Below are positions 1 through 10,586 of a stretch of 64,000 bases of DNA, in pieces (position 1 is the stretch's first letter; each line of letters opens with the position of its first letter). The position numbers were made by a program, and so were the translations under genes. The notes under the pieces were generated by a model. That model was not told the DNA's origin. It made no database searches and saw only the letters and a program-made list of their open reading frames with translations. The DNA comes from Hermatobates lingyangjiaoensis (Eukaryota; Arthropoda; Insecta; Hemiptera; Hermatobatidae). Location of the stretch: NCBI GenBank assembly GCA_026182355.1, contig JAPFBL010001929.1:372501-436500 (forward strand). The letters are read 5' to 3'.

Positions 1-700
1 GAGAGGTAGATGGACAGGGTGAGAGAGAAGGAGTGAGAGAATAGTGAGGGAGGGCGGTTTTTTGATTTGGCATTGAGTTAAGGTATTTCATTCAGATGAA
101 GCAGTTAGACGGCTCCCATGCGACGAGTTTCCGAGCATTTTGTTGTACATGCTTTGAATGGCGATAGTAAAAGATTGCCTAAATAAAAGATTGTTTCTGG
201 CTAAGTGCCAGACGGAAGGAGCGGATGAATTAAGAGTTGAATGGTAGATTAGTGTTGATGCTGTTGTGTTCAATGACTCCTGGAGATCTCGGCTTCTATT
301 CAATTTTGTGTCCTGGCTCTGGGTCAAGGCTCCAACCCTGTCTTTGTCCCATCAATCCTCATCAGTAAATTCAATGTCACCATCCAATTTCATTCACTTA
401 TAACAAATTCTTAAACTATATTTCCTCAGCTTTGGTTATCACGCTCTAAACTGCGGTTAGGTCTCCAACATATCATTTCTCTTATCAGTTCTTATCAAAC
501 AAATTCAATTCACCATCAAATATCATTTATGTGTAACAAATTATGAAACTTTTTTTTACTTGGCTTTGGTTTTCCTGCTCCAAACAGTGAATAAGTCTCC
601 AACACTTATAATTTCACTTAGGAATTGAACCCAATGATTTTTTATTATTGTGTATTATTTCTGGTTTTTAATATGATTATTAAAAATTGTAAAGGGAAGT
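1..700. other. No gene seen
   Basis: Starts with a GA-rich stretch (1-55). The rest is AT-rich. ATTCAATTCACCATCAAAT at 505 and ATTCAATGTCACCATCCAAT at 370 show a weak direct repeat of about 130 bp. The minus frame at 88-327 has no recognisable features. Confidence 0.6.
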
Positions 701-749
701 ATTAGAACACATATATATATATAGTTTAATGCTTTGTATAGATTAATAT

Positions 750-1018
750 TTCCCTATATATGATCAAACCACAATATGAAAATGAGAAAACAAGTCAAAG
801 ATCTTTCAACCGTAACAAGCAGTCTTTGTTAGAGTCAAAAACCTAACTGAGTTGTGTATTAAAACCCAACTCTCAGTTGGGTTTTTGACTCTGACGAAGA
901 CCGCTTGTTACGGTTGAAAGATCTTTGTCTTGTTTTCCCATTTTCATATTGTGGTTTGATCATTGATTGTTATTTCACGTGTTTATGTGAAATCTTTTTT
1001 CCCTTTATATATAGGGAA
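750..1018. repeat. PAL-1 palindromic element, full copy
   Basis: The arms run from TGATCAAACCACAATATG at 761 to CATATTGTGGTTTGATCA at 946-963. The centre carries AACTGAGTTG and its mirror. The right side continues into a subterminal hairpin, TTTCAC(GTGTTTAT)GTGAAA, at about 973-992. Both flanks carry TTTCCCTATATA and its inverse, so the palindrome extends into the TA-rich flank. I see no coding capacity. This is a non-autonomous foldback repeat. Confidence 0.85.
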
Positions 1019-2605
1019 ATAAAAGAAAAGGGAAGGGAATGCATGAAATTTATTAATATCATGTAGAATGTAATTTTTATGAAAAATTCGAGCCAGTAAG
1101 GTGACCTGTTTACATTATTGTAAACCATATTTACAACTTCTGACTTAAAGATTTGACGTTAGGAATGATAATCGTTCTATCAGAACATAATCTGAGTAGT
1201 AGCTGGTCAGGTGACATATGTTTAGCGAAGTAGATATCATATGGCCAAGTTCTTTTTTAATGCCTGATATAAGGAAATTGGTTCGTAATATCAAATTGTG
1301 TGTTATTGTGCATTTTAACTGAAACAGGAAAGTTGTTTTGATATACGAGTGAAGATAATAATATTTCAATAGTAGTTTTAATTCCTAATACAGATTTAGT
1401 AAGAAGTTTTAAGTTTATCTTATACTGGGTGAGATATTAGAAGTGAGAGGATGAAATTGGTTGGATGTGAGGCAAACTCTATGGTCACGTTGTGATTGGA
1501 AATTTGAGGTGATCGGACCAAAGTCAGGTCAAAACCTTGACCCCGTGGTTACAGCTTTCTGTCACAACTGGAGCTTTAACCTAAAGTACTGCTAAGAGTA
1601 TATGGAACTCAAGAAAGCTTGATAGAAACAATATTCAGCCGAATCATTGAATCGGTGACATGGTGACATTAGAATTGGTAACGGAGTCGGATCGAAGTAA
1701 ACGACGTTAGAGATTTAAACAACAGTTTGAAGCAGAGCAAACCTAAAGATCAGCAAAAAGTTAAAGAATAAAAATAAAATAAATAAATAAAAAATTTCTT
1801 TTATAATCAATAGCACGCTATAATAATGAAATTTAGATAACAAGGCATATTTTAGGTGACATTAATATTTCCTTTCCTTGTTTTACTTTATTAATACTAG
1901 AGATAGTTTGTTCCCAGATACCTTGGTGGTTTGATAGACAAGATCAGTTGCTTGCCTCGAAAACAGGGACCTGTTTTCAATTAAACTTTACTTTTTAAAT
2001 GCTATAATTTAAAATCTTTAAAAAAATTACGAAGTGTATTTTACATTCAGAAGGAAAACGTTCATAATTGTATTGCTCTAATTATTTTAGTAATGAATAT
2101 TAATAGAAAAGATGTTTCTAATGTTTTTAAATGTTATATGATTACCTCCATCAATAGTAGGAATTAAAGCATAAATATGAAATGTATATGGTAACCTCAA
2201 ATAAGATCATAGGCGTTGATTGTTTGTTTTGCCCAGATTTCGAAATGTATTTTATATATAGACAGTGATAGGCCTATTATTAAAAAACCTGTTGCACAAT
2301 CTCAGGGTCCACTTTCACAGGTTAGCACCTGTATTTTACGAACCTTTAAAATACCGAAACTTGCTGCTGGCGCATCAGCCACACGGGTTTCCCATTCAAC
2401 TCCTTGAACATAGAAGAACAAGGCAATTTGTCTTGAAAAATCTGACACTCTGTGTCCACTTTTCTCCTGATGAAGTTATGATAATGAAGGATAAACTGAT
2501 TGCCGCTAACAGTGGCTGAACAGGTGTTTAATGCTAGTCAGGTCTTTTTATTAGTTAAGCCCCTGTGTTGAATTCATCTAGTATGTGTGCCCCTAACGGA
2601 TAATA
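1019..2605. other. No gene seen
   Basis: AT-rich sequence. The segment 1440-1760 is more mixed in composition (TTGAGGTGATCGGACCAAAG) but no frame is long or recognisable. The two overlapping short plus frames at 2216-2519 have no family motif. Confidence 0.6.
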
Positions 2606-2720
2606 TAAGAACCATACATTTTAAAGAAAATTAGAGTGAATTTATTACTGTTTTTTTTATAATAATAATGCAGATTTACCACCCGGGTCGTACCAAACTC
2701 CCTAGGGGGGGGATTATGTT
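2606..2720 (+). repeat. Dispersed repeat R1, copy 1
   Basis: AAGAACCATACATTTTAAAG then AAAATTAGAGTGAATTTATT, then GCAGATTTACCACCCGGGTC then GTACCAAACTCC. Two further copies lie at 3531 and 33470. Family identity unknown. Confidence 0.72.
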
Positions 2721-3530
2721 TCACACTTCTGCATTAGCTGATTGTCTTTACATCGGCATTCCTAAATGTTGTCTTACTAATATTTTGAACATTGATATAG
2801 AAAATTATTGAATCATTTTCTATAAATGATTGAAAAATCATTGAATATTTTCAGCATTGTGAAGAGATCTACACATCTTCTGCAAGTACGGCGTTCATAA
2901 AACATTCCATTTTCCACATGGGAAATCTAAAGTCATGGGCAAGATTCGAATTTTCGATTTTCAGTACTAAGGACATACGTGTAAGTAAACAACTGGTAGT
3001 TGACCTAAATCCATTAGTATATATTATACAATAACTACTTAAAAAGTATAAGAACTAACTAAAAAAACTACTCAATTTCATGTTTTTAGTCGAAATAAAT
3101 GAAAGTTATTCGATTAGTGCATACAGGGTTGCAGGTGACGAGGGACCTATCTGAAATACGAGGTGTCCTTGCTCCGCTTCTCCGAACAAGCCTCCGGAGA
3201 AACTTGGTCCCCCACCCCCCAAAGCCCCCCTCAACACAACCTTGCCTTAGTCTGGCTTGGCCAAAACCTAATCCAGGATAATTTTCTATTTCAATTCATG
3301 AATTTTCAATTCGTGAAATAATTAAACTTCACTTGGTGAGTAAAATAATTGGAAGCAAGATTGTAAAAACCCACCACAAACTAGCAAAATGTCATTCTGA
3401 TATATAACATTTCAAACAAATATGTATTTATTAAAAAAAAATATTTTATATTACAACTAACTCTTTAGTTTGCAAAACTGTACATATGTTTAAGTTTGGG
3501 TATACGGAATAAATATCGAATTGAATATTT
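2721..3530. other. No gene seen
   Basis: AT-rich, with a short C-rich patch at 3208-3225. I recognise nothing. Confidence 0.55.
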
Positions 3531-3650
3531 AAGAACCATAAGTTTTAAAGAAAATTAAGGTAAATTCATTCTTGTTTTTTATAATTCTATAGATTTATCT
3601 CCCGGACAGTACCGAACCCCCAGAGTGGTCGTCTGTTCGTAAAACAAGAT
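3531..3650 (+). repeat. Dispersed repeat R1, copy 2
   Basis: AAGAACCATAAGTTTTAAAG then AAAATTAAGGTAAATTCATT, then AGATTTATCTCCCGGACAGT then ACCGAACCCCC. Confidence 0.72.
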
Positions 3651-4290
3651 TTTTGCGAACATACATTATATGTAATTACAATTGCACTGTATGTTGTTTA
3701 CATTCGTAAGACAACCTATAGGAATTCTAATGTAAAATAAATATAAAAATAAAATAATTTATTTATTAATATGAATTGTTGTAACAAATAATGGAATTGT
3801 TATATATCATTCCGAATTTTTTAGGTACTTATGAATATTAGTAAAACCATAAAATCGTTTTTTCACGATAACTAAAATCGTTAAAAACCCGATAACTAAA
3901 GTTGACAGATAAAATAAAGTTTCCCTAAAAGAAAGAAGAACTCATTTTCTACAATCACTAATTTTTGCTCTACCCGTGTAATGAAACCAAAGCGCTTCAT
4001 TAAACACACCGGTCAAGTGACGGTTATCTCAGATAGATCAATATCAATGTTACAGTTTGTTTCATTTTTTTCATTGTAAAAAGTGCACTGTAAGGTTTAG
4101 TTGTTTATCCTTATTTCATATTCACAATTATTGAAATTTGTAATATAAAGTTACAATATAATAAAATAAATGCATAAAAGGTAATTCATTTTCAAATATT
4201 TTTACAGATGCTTATGAACAAATTTTTAATAAAATTGAAATGGGGTCATTAAGTATTTCTTAGAATCTTGGAAGACTGAAGGAGACGATA
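3651..4290. other. No gene seen
   Basis: AT-rich. AACTAAAATCGTTAAAAACC and nearby words form a weak local repeat at 3870-3900. Confidence 0.55.
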
Positions 4291-4308
4291 CATTATATAT
4301 ATATATAT

Positions 4309-4480
4309 TGTAAACAGGAAAACGATCCAAAAGGACAACAAACGTTTCACGAGGAATCACAAACACAGAAATAAGGAACAAACAGACTTATTGTCTCTAA
4401 TTTTCTGTTGAACCGTCATCTGGAGAGTTGAGATAGGGACACCAAGCACACTTGTGAAGCGACGGTTGGAGACCCACCGC
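4309..4480. repeat. PAL-3 subfamily b copy
   Basis: AACAGGAAAACGATCC, CTCTAATTTTCTGTTGAACC, GTCATCTGGAGAGTTGAG and CGACGGTTGGAGACCCA. This is the same order and orientation of motifs as the standard PAL-3 copies and closest to 60811. TA tracts flank both ends. Confidence 0.72.
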
Positions 4481-4600
4481 TTATATATAAAATAAATTCA
4501 AAACGAAGGAAACACACAGTTTCGTTTTGAATTAATTTTATTTAAAAAAGTCCGCTGGACCGTTTCTTTTAATTGTATATATTATACATATATATATATA
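4481..4600. repeat. Small palindrome plus tail shared with PAL-5
   Basis: AAATTCAAAACGAAGGAAAC and GTTTCGTTTTGAATT form a stem. The following tail TTTTATTTAAAAAAGTCC and GGACCGTTTCTTTTAATTG recurs at 41605-41645 after PAL-5. A TA tract follows. Confidence 0.7.
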
Positions 4601-4610
4601 TATATATAAC

Positions 4611-4759
4611 TTTAAATTACACAAAGCACGACACAGAAAAGAGAATAAAAAGAACACTTACAGAATTCAATATTTCGAACTGTTGTTCGTCATCAGGAGA
4701 GTAGACTAGAAGAGAGGACGAAGTGAGAGAGATCTCCCCACGTCGAAGAACGGAGCGCG

Positions 4760-4763
<4 letters not shown>
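4611..4763. repeat. PAL-5/6-related arm before a TA tract
   Basis: AATATTTCGAACTG followed by TTGTTCGTCATCAGGAGAG matches the core of PAL-5 and PAL-6 (CTCCTGATGACG...CGAAATAT read on the other strand). It ends at (TA)19. Confidence 0.6.

Positions 4764-4801
<38 letters not shown>
4762..4801. repeat. (TA)19 microsatellite
   Basis: Uninterrupted TA dinucleotides right after the PAL-5/6-like arm. Confidence 0.95.
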
Positions 4802-4803
<2 letters not shown>

Positions 4804-4974
4804 GTTTTATTAAAGAGTATGCCGATCTTCATTTTTGTTCGTTTTTTATTTAATTTCTCAAGTTTTCTAAGCTTGGTTTTTAACTCTTCAGGTAAATTAA
4901 ACACTAACTCTCCGAATGATTTATTCTTGAGCTCCATAGTAGTAATCCAATAATTCACTCTAAACCTAACTACA

Positions 4975-5050
4975 AAAAAAAAAACCTATACATTAAATTA
5001 TTCCAACGTTTCGGTCACTTTGACCATCTTCAGGGATTTACAATATGACG
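4975..5050. repeat. Hairpin repeat with GAAACGTTGG core
   Basis: On the minus strand it reads CCCTGAAGATGGTCAAAGTG then ACCGAAACGTTGGAAT. GGTCA and TGACC form a 5-bp stem with a 3-base loop, placed between CTGAAGA and GAAAC. See the hammerhead-like finding. Confidence 0.6.
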
Positions 5051-5329
5051 ATTAAACAACTTAACTTAAGGAAAAAACACTAACAATAATTATTACAAAC
5101 AATCTAGTCACGAATTATTACATAGCTAACATAATGAATTGACAACATCAAGACAATGAGAAGGTTACAATTCTTGGAGGTTTCAAAATTTCAGGTTTTC
5201 CAGTTCGATTCATCGGTTAATAAAATTCACTATAACACTATGAGGCTGTCACTGACTCGAGGTTGCTATTTTGTTGGTGTCCTGCGTGGAGCTTTAAAAT
5301 CCTACTGAAACTTGCTGTCTGGTTGTTGA

Positions 5330-5458
5330 GGTTGGGTATATGCTCTCTAATACACAGGGCTTCTAGAACCAATAACATAGAAATTCTATACCAGGAAAAA
5401 GACCATAATAGACTACAAATTCTAGAAGCCCTGTGTATTAGAGAGCATAAACCCAACC
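5330..5458. repeat. Near-perfect palindrome with about 39-bp arms
   Basis: GGTTGGGTATATGCTCTCTA ... TTCTAGAA at 5330-5371 is mirrored by TTCTAGAAGCCCTGTGTATT ... ACCCAACC at 5420-5458, with about 50 bp between. The match is good enough that it yields apparent open frames on both strands, which are not genes. Confidence 0.85.
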
Positions 5459-5494
5459 TTCTATATTGAGGTTTGGTCAAACACAAGGTCAAAC

Positions 5495-5672
5495 ACCTTT
5501 AAGCCATCTATAGAGAAACCTTTATAGACATCTAGAGGGCTTGCTATTTTTTACTGGAAAAAATGTTTACTTGACAGTTGCATTTAAATCAAACTGCAGT
5601 GTTTTTTTACAATAGAAAAATACCAAGCCCTGTAGATGTCTAGAAATATAGACGAAACGTTGGCTTAAAGGT
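5495..5672. repeat. Second inverted repeat of the 5.2-5.7 kb foldback region
   Basis: AGACATCTAGAGGGCTTGCT at about 5527 pairs with the inverse of AAGCCCTGTAGATGTCTAGA near 5625. Outside it, CACCTTTAAGCCA pairs with TGGCTTAAAGGT. The right arm contains GACGAAACGTTGGC, a PAL-2-like core. Confidence 0.72.
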
Positions 5673-5739
5673 ATGTTACTATTTCACTCTAGACGAAACC
5701 TCGATAAGTAAAGAAAAATAGTGTTGTCTTTATGGAATC

Positions 5740-5886
5740 AAGAAAAGAAAACACTATTTCAATATAGACAATGAAACATAAATTGACAATAGCACACACA
5801 GTCTATAATTTTTTAATTGAACCGTCATCGGGAGAGTTGAGAGAGGGAAACCAAGCGCAGTGGCGCAGAGATGGTTGGAGACCATC
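5740..5886. repeat. PAL-3 copy
   Basis: ATTTCAATATAGACAATGAA, ATAATTTTTTAATTGAACCG, TCATCGGGAGAGTTGAGAGA and GAAACCAAGCGCAGTGG match the PAL-3 motif order in 9673-9905. Confidence 0.75.
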
Positions 5887-7044
5887 TCCAAACGTAAGAA
5901 ATCCGGAAATGGACTGAAGTCTTGCACTCGCTATTTTGAATCTTGCTCACAAAACAATGGTCTTCCTCAGATTCAATGGTGTGGTCACTTCAACTGAGAC
6001 TGATGTTCAAATCATTATATCAAATTCAACGTTTTGCTTAATTAAAGGCTTCATTTTATTGAAATATTTTTAATTTCTTTTCTACAATTAAAGTTATAAT
6101 TTAAACTTCAAAGGGTTCATCTCTTATCTATTATTTCACTAAATATCTCGTAAAGATGTGTTAACATGTTGAACAGTTGTTATTTTGTAAAAATTATTCA
6201 TATCGAAAGATTACCTGAGATATCATAAGAATATAATAATAAGAAATAATTTCAGCCTAATTATGTAGCTTTTGCAAATTATTTTTTTTTTTAAGAGGAA
6301 AAGTAGTTCCTTTTGTGTAAAGACATTCAATCGTTCAGTATTTCAAATCCCTGAAACCTACAATACTTGAAGTTCTCATTAAAATTCCTTTGAATAAATT
6401 AGTTTTTTATTAAATATTCTGCATACAAATGCAATTTTTTAAAGTTTACCTACCAAGGTCAAATGTTGAAAAATAAACCATCATTTGTTTAAGCCGGTGA
6501 ACAGGAAACATATAAACAAGAAACTGCATTTAAATGAATATTTACTGTAAAAAATATCCCATCTTAGAGTACACGCTGATTTAGTTTGTTTCATTAAAAA
6601 TATTGTAAAGTTATAAAAAGTAATGATGTGTTTACTTTTAATGTTATTTTTTTATAAATAAACTTACATAAAAGTAACTAGGCTAAGTGAAAAATTGGTT
6701 GTGCCAGAACTGAAAATTGTATACTACTTTCTGATGGTCATGCAAGATTACTTCCCACAACAAATTGTGATAATTTTAAAATGTTACTCGTATTATGATA
6801 TATTATGCATTAAGCGTCATAAAAAAGCAGATTGTATAAATTATTTTGCCAACTAAGCAATGGCTTAGTTAAGTTTACATAAACGAATTTGTTTGTAATG
6901 AAAAGATATTGGCTACAGATTTTTGCAAAGTCACCACTTCTGGCTTTTACACAACAATGCTGATGCTGATTCTTCAAAGGAATATTGCATCTTTCTAATG
7001 AAAGATGAGATTCCTAATTCTACATTGGGATTCATAACACATAA
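5887..7044. other. No gene seen
   Basis: AT-rich with homopolymer A/T runs. I recognise nothing. Confidence 0.55.
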
Positions 7045-7242
7045 TTTATTTAGAGTATCTAACTCAAACCTTTAACGAATGTGGTACAGGATGGACAGAA
7101 TAACTTCCTCTTCAAGAGAGGGTGTTCTCAGATTTTTTCACCTACTGCATGAAATAAATCGAGGGACAGAGTGTGAATCGAAACCTAGCAGATCTACCAT
7201 TTCGAGGTGAGCGCCTAGCCACTGGGCTACCCTGGCCCCCTT
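7045..7242 (-). mobile_element. tRNA-derived SINE
   Basis: On the minus strand: GGGGCCAGGGTAGCCCAGTG, a pol III A box (TAGCCCAGTGG), then GGTTTCGATTCACAC as a B box. The family body CCCTCGATTTATT follows, then GTTAAAGGTTTGAGTTAG. The head resembles a tRNA D-arm, and no acceptor stem can form. Confidence 0.8.
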
Positions 7243-7848
7243 ACTCAAGTTTACTCAGTATCAAGTTGAAGTGCAATAAATTGACACTTTTCAAGTTTCT
7301 TCTCTGAGAAAACGTCATTATTTCTGACAAGTAAACATTAGTTTATCAGGATTTAATTTCAAGCAATTTTCAGTTCTTCTAAAAATAACGTTCTTTATGA
7401 CTCTTGACTGAGGAGTAAAACATTTATCGTTTCCCTCACCCAGGTAACACAAAGCCTCTTGTAGATAACGATGTGTGGTTCGCTTCGATCTCGAGATCAT
7501 ATTGTCCTACACAGATAAAAATTTATCAAGATTCGGTCAGTTCTGTAGGTTCAAATTAAACCCGCTAATAACTGAAATGAGTTCCAAACAAGAGCTCAGC
7601 ATCACTTAAAGCCACTAAAAAAGCACTAAAGTTTGTCATTGTAAGCCTGTATTGTAAGCCTGTCATTGTAAGCTTCGGAAACTACAAATATTTGAGGAAA
7701 AACAACTTCTTTGTAAAATATTTTGTCCTCTTTATTATTAAGTAGAAATATAAATAATTATCAGGAAAGAAATTGTCTGCACGTAATTAAGTGTAACAGT
7801 AGTTTTTAAAAGGTTTTATTTAAAAGGGATAATTCTAAATGAAGTATT

Positions 7849-7905
7849 GGCAGCCCTGAATCATCTTGCTATAGGAAGTGTCTACTGCAGTTAGTCAGGG
7901 CTGCC
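7849..7905. repeat. GC-rich hairpin with 11-bp stem
   Basis: GGCAGCCCTGA and TCAGGGCTGCC close a 57-base stem-loop in very AT-rich surroundings. I see no obvious flanking repeat. Confidence 0.7.
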
Positions 7906-8194
7906 ACACAAATATACCTGCTTTTTATCGCTAGGGAATATCCCTTTTCAACACTTCTACTACCCCTCTGTCAATTACACTGAATCTTATTTTATTGCTT
8001 ATGACAAATTTCAGTATAATATTATAAATTATAAATTTATAAATGAAATATAAATTTCACATGATATGTAAGAATAAAAGATCTAAATTGGTTTAAACCC
8101 AGCGTCACTAAATACACCTCTAATAACAAGCAATGAACTATTAATTTAATTAACTGATTGATTATTCCAGGTTGAAATCAAACTTTCATCCCAC

Positions 8195-8318
8195 TGAAAA
8201 AAACTATTTCAACTAGGTTGAAATTTCAAATTCACTGATTTCACTTCACAGCTTTTCACAGTTTTCAATTCACAGTGAATTTCACTAAACAGTGAAAAAT
8301 AAATTGAAATTTTAAAAG
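8195..8318. repeat. Imperfect inverted repeat of TTCACTG motifs
   Basis: TTGAAATTTCAAATTCACTG ... and ... CAGTGAAAAATAAATTGAAA are roughly inverse, with repeated TTTCAC/CAGTGAA words between. Confidence 0.5.
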
Positions 8319-8671
8319 ATCAATTTATCAATTTGCGATACAATGTTGCTATATCAACATTTCATATGTAAATTTATGATTGTTTCTAATTAAGTGTATT
8401 CAACATATATATGAATATAATGAATCAGTAAATACATTTTTTCTTGTTCATTATTAGCTGATAGTGAACTGTAACAAAAATTGCCGGCTAAGTTATGTGT
8501 ACCTTAGTTAAGTCTTTATTCAACAGTATTTTTTATAATGACATTAGGTAATAAAGGAATGTTCATTTTTTTGTGGAGAACAGTCTTCAAATACGAACTT
8601 CATGGGTAGAATTCAGAGGCGTTCTAGGAAGCGCCTTCTTATATCTACATAGCTAACGCACTTGACCTGAG

Positions 8672-8720
8672 ACACGTGTCAAAGGACGACGCAAGATGAA
8701 AGATGTCCTTTGACACGTGT
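8672..8720. repeat. Perfect 16-bp-stem hairpin
   Basis: ACACGTGTCAAAGGAC (8672-8687) and GTCCTTTGACACGTGT (8705-8720) are exact inverse copies around a 17-base loop. The stem includes the CACGTG palindrome (E-box). Function unknown. Confidence 0.85.
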
Positions 8721-9139
8721 ACCATGCTATCGAGGTGAGGGCTAGTCACCACTAAAGGAAGTAGTTTTCACTTGACCTCAGAGAGGTCTGTTTCAAACTG
8801 AGGTCATCCCTTAGCATTTCAATAAAAGCCTCTATTATCTAAACGCCAATCAAGCCAGCCGGCGAATTAATAACTTGACCCCCTTTTGTACTTCTTAATC
8901 GATACAATCGATTAATCGATGCAGATGATATCGACCTCCAAATGCATTTCCTTCCTTCCTTTCATTTGTCTCAAACAAAACAATTATATTTATAAACGGT
9001 GAAAAAAAAATGATCGATCATTAGTATCAAGGACACTTCTAATTATTTAGACTGCCAATCACCAAACACATGATCAATGTAAACAAATAATTATAAAGCT
9101 ATAATAAAGATATTTATAAAACTTCAGAAAATATAATGA

Positions 9140-9240
9140 AAACCAACTCAGTTGGGTTTTTACTCCAGCGAAGACCGCTTGTTACAGTCGAAAGATTTTA
9201 GTCTTTTTTTGCATTTCTTATTGTGGTTTGATCATTGATA
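9140..9240. repeat. PAL-1 half copy
   Basis: Only the right arm is present: CAACTCAGTTGGGTTTTT, then CGAAGACCGCTTGTTACAG, ending at ATTGTGGTTTGATCA. It is followed directly by (TA)n. Confidence 0.8.
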
Positions 9241-9290
9241 TATATATATAACAGATTCAATAATATACCGACCGCTTGATAGAATAGGTG

Positions 9291-9541
9291 TGTTATCTAA
9301 TCGAGATTCGTTTAATTTTCTAGGTTTAAAAATCAAACTCTCGTTACCGACGTTTCAGTTTTATTTTAGACCCTTTTTCATAGGTAGAAGTAAGAATTTT
9401 TTGGCTAAGAAAATTAAATTTAATTATTTATGGAACAAAAATCTTAACTGGACAAAACCTTCGACTAGACTGTCGAAGCCGAAACGTTGGCAACGAGAGT
9501 TTCATTTTTTTCCTAGAAAATCGACTGAATCCCGATTAGAT
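9291..9541. repeat. PAL-2 foldback with TG/CA flanks
   Basis: The left end TGTTATCTAATCGAGATTCG mirrors the right end, where ATCCCGATTAGATAACA is followed by (CA)n. The arms of about 65 bp include AAACTCTCGTTACCGACG and GAAACGTTGGCAACGAG. The unpaired middle holds about 110 bp. The long open frame that crosses it into a Thr-His repeat is not a gene. Confidence 0.75.
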
Positions 9542-9542
9542 A

Positions 9543-9555
9543 ACACACACACACA

Positions 9556-9589
<34 letters not shown>

Positions 9590-9591
9590 AC

Positions 9592-9664
<73 letters not shown>
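9543..9664. repeat. Compound (CA)n-(TA)n microsatellite
   Basis: (CA)n with small interruptions from 9543 to 9636, then (TA)n to 9662. It creates the long Thr-His and Val-Cys open frames on the two strands, which are not genes. Confidence 0.95.
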
Positions 9665-9672
<8 letters not shown>

Positions 9673-9905
9673 TTACACTTTTTCGTTGGAAATACGATCC
9701 AAAACGGACAAATATAGTTCAATATAGACAAAGAAACATAGAGAAATCAAAAGAACACACTTACAGTCTCTAATTTTCGGTTTGAACCGTCTTCAGGAGA
9801 GATAAGAGAGGGAAACCAAGCGCACTGGTTCAGAGACGGTTGGAGACCAGTAAGTGTGTTCTTTTGATTTCCCTATGTTTCTTTTTCTATATTGAACTAT
9901 ATACA
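9673..9905. repeat. PAL-3 copy with partial arms
   Basis: CTTTTTCGTTGGAAATACGA, then the arm CAATATAGACAAAGAAACAT, the core CTAATTTTCGGTTTGAACCG, CTTCAGGAGAG, then GAGACGGTTGGAGACC and the inverted arm ATGTTTCTTTTTCTATATTG. Confidence 0.82.
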
Positions 9906-9912
9906 TATATAT

Positions 9913-10018
9913 AGGTGTGTTCTCTAATCGGGATTCGGTCAATTTTCTAGGAAAAAAAATCAAACTCTCGTTGCCAACATTTCGGTTTTATTTAAAACCT
10001 TTTTTCATTTTCATAGGC
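9913..10018. repeat. PAL-2 half copy
   Basis: GTGTGTTCTCTAATCGGGAT, then AAACTCTCGTTGCCAACATT, then TTTAAAACC and the tail TTCATAGGCA. It matches the left arm of the 9291 foldback. Confidence 0.75.
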
Positions 10019-10336
10019 ATTCTCCATACACTCATCTTATATCCTCATAAAAACCCATATTTCTTCTTATAAAAACCCAAATATATATATAGCAGATTCA
10101 ATAATATATATATATATATATTTGGGTTTATATAAAAGGAAACACCTGTTCTATCAAACGGTTGATATATTATTGAATCTGCTGTATTAATATGTGGGTT
10201 TATATCAAAAGAAATACCTATTCTATCAAACGGTCGATATATTATTGAATCTGCTATATATATATTTGGGTTTGTATAAGAAGAAACACCTATTCTATCA
10301 AACGGTTGATATATTATTGGATCTGCTATATATATA
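10019..10336. repeat. Fourfold repeat of a ~60-100-bp AT-rich unit
   Basis: Words GCAGATTCAATAATATA (10082), then on the other strand TATCAAACGGTTGATATATT followed by ATTGAATCTGCT, recur at 10159, 10226 and 10303. ACACC(T/A)(G/A)TTCTATCAAACGG precedes each. The segment also carries an inverse partner at 9250-9290, where ACAGATTCAATAATATACCG then ACCGCTTGATAGAATAGGTG is found. Confidence 0.8.
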
Positions 10337-10417
10337 TGATCAAACCACAATATGAAATGGGCAAACAAGAATAAGATCTTTCAACTGCAACAAGCGGTCT
10401 TTGTCAGAGCCAAAAAC

Positions 10418-10420
<3 letters not shown>
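10337..10420. repeat. PAL-1 half copy
   Basis: Left arm only: TGATCAAACCACAATATG to CGGTCTTTGTCAGAGCC. It is flanked on both sides by TA microsatellite tracts. Confidence 0.8.

Positions 10421-10450
<30 letters not shown>
10414..10450. repeat. (TA)n microsatellite
   Basis: Separates a PAL-1 half copy from a PAL-2 palindrome. Confidence 0.95.
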
Positions 10451-10452
<2 letters not shown>

Positions 10453-10586
10453 AAATTAAAGTTTATCAGGACTCAGACAGCTTTTTAGCTTCAAAGTAAA
10501 CTCTCATTGGCATGAGAATTCATTAGGCAATGAGTGTTTAATTTCTACCTGAAGAGCTGTCCGAGTCCTGATAAAGTTTAATTTTG
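10451..10586. repeat. PAL-2 short palindrome
   Basis: CAAAATTAAAGTTTATCAGG at the left is mirrored by CCTGATAAAGTTTAATTTTG at the right. The centre is CATTGGCATGAGAATTC. It is bounded by TA tracts and, on the right, TATTACACGGTCCATACTTT, a tail also seen at 25180-25215. Confidence 0.82.

Larger units (their letters stand above)
7243..9139. other. No gene seen outside the listed hairpins
   Basis: Apart from the hairpins at 7849, 8195 and 8672, AT-rich sequence. TCATTGTAAGCCTG is repeated two to three times at 7637-7672. Confidence 0.55.

Noticed and set aside
4975..5050. Canonical hammerhead ribozyme
   Set aside because: The core string fits CUGANGA...GAAAC, but there is an extra unpaired base before stem II and I could not find a paired stem III with a cleavage site; kept only as a hammerhead-like hypothesis.
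5238..5492. Overlapping frames on both strands sharing ICSLIHRASR and EALCIREH
   Set aside because: Both come from the arms of the 5330-5458 palindrome.
9290..9731. 145-codon plus frame and 72-codon minus frame
   Set aside because: They run through a PAL-2 foldback and the (CA)n-(TA)n tract; the Thr-His, Val-Cys and Tyr-Ile runs are microsatellite translation.
10045..10368. 107-codon minus frame with repeated DSIIY(Q/R)PFDR words
   Set aside because: Translation of the AT-rich repeated unit; every repeat in the protein mirrors a DNA repeat, with no family match.
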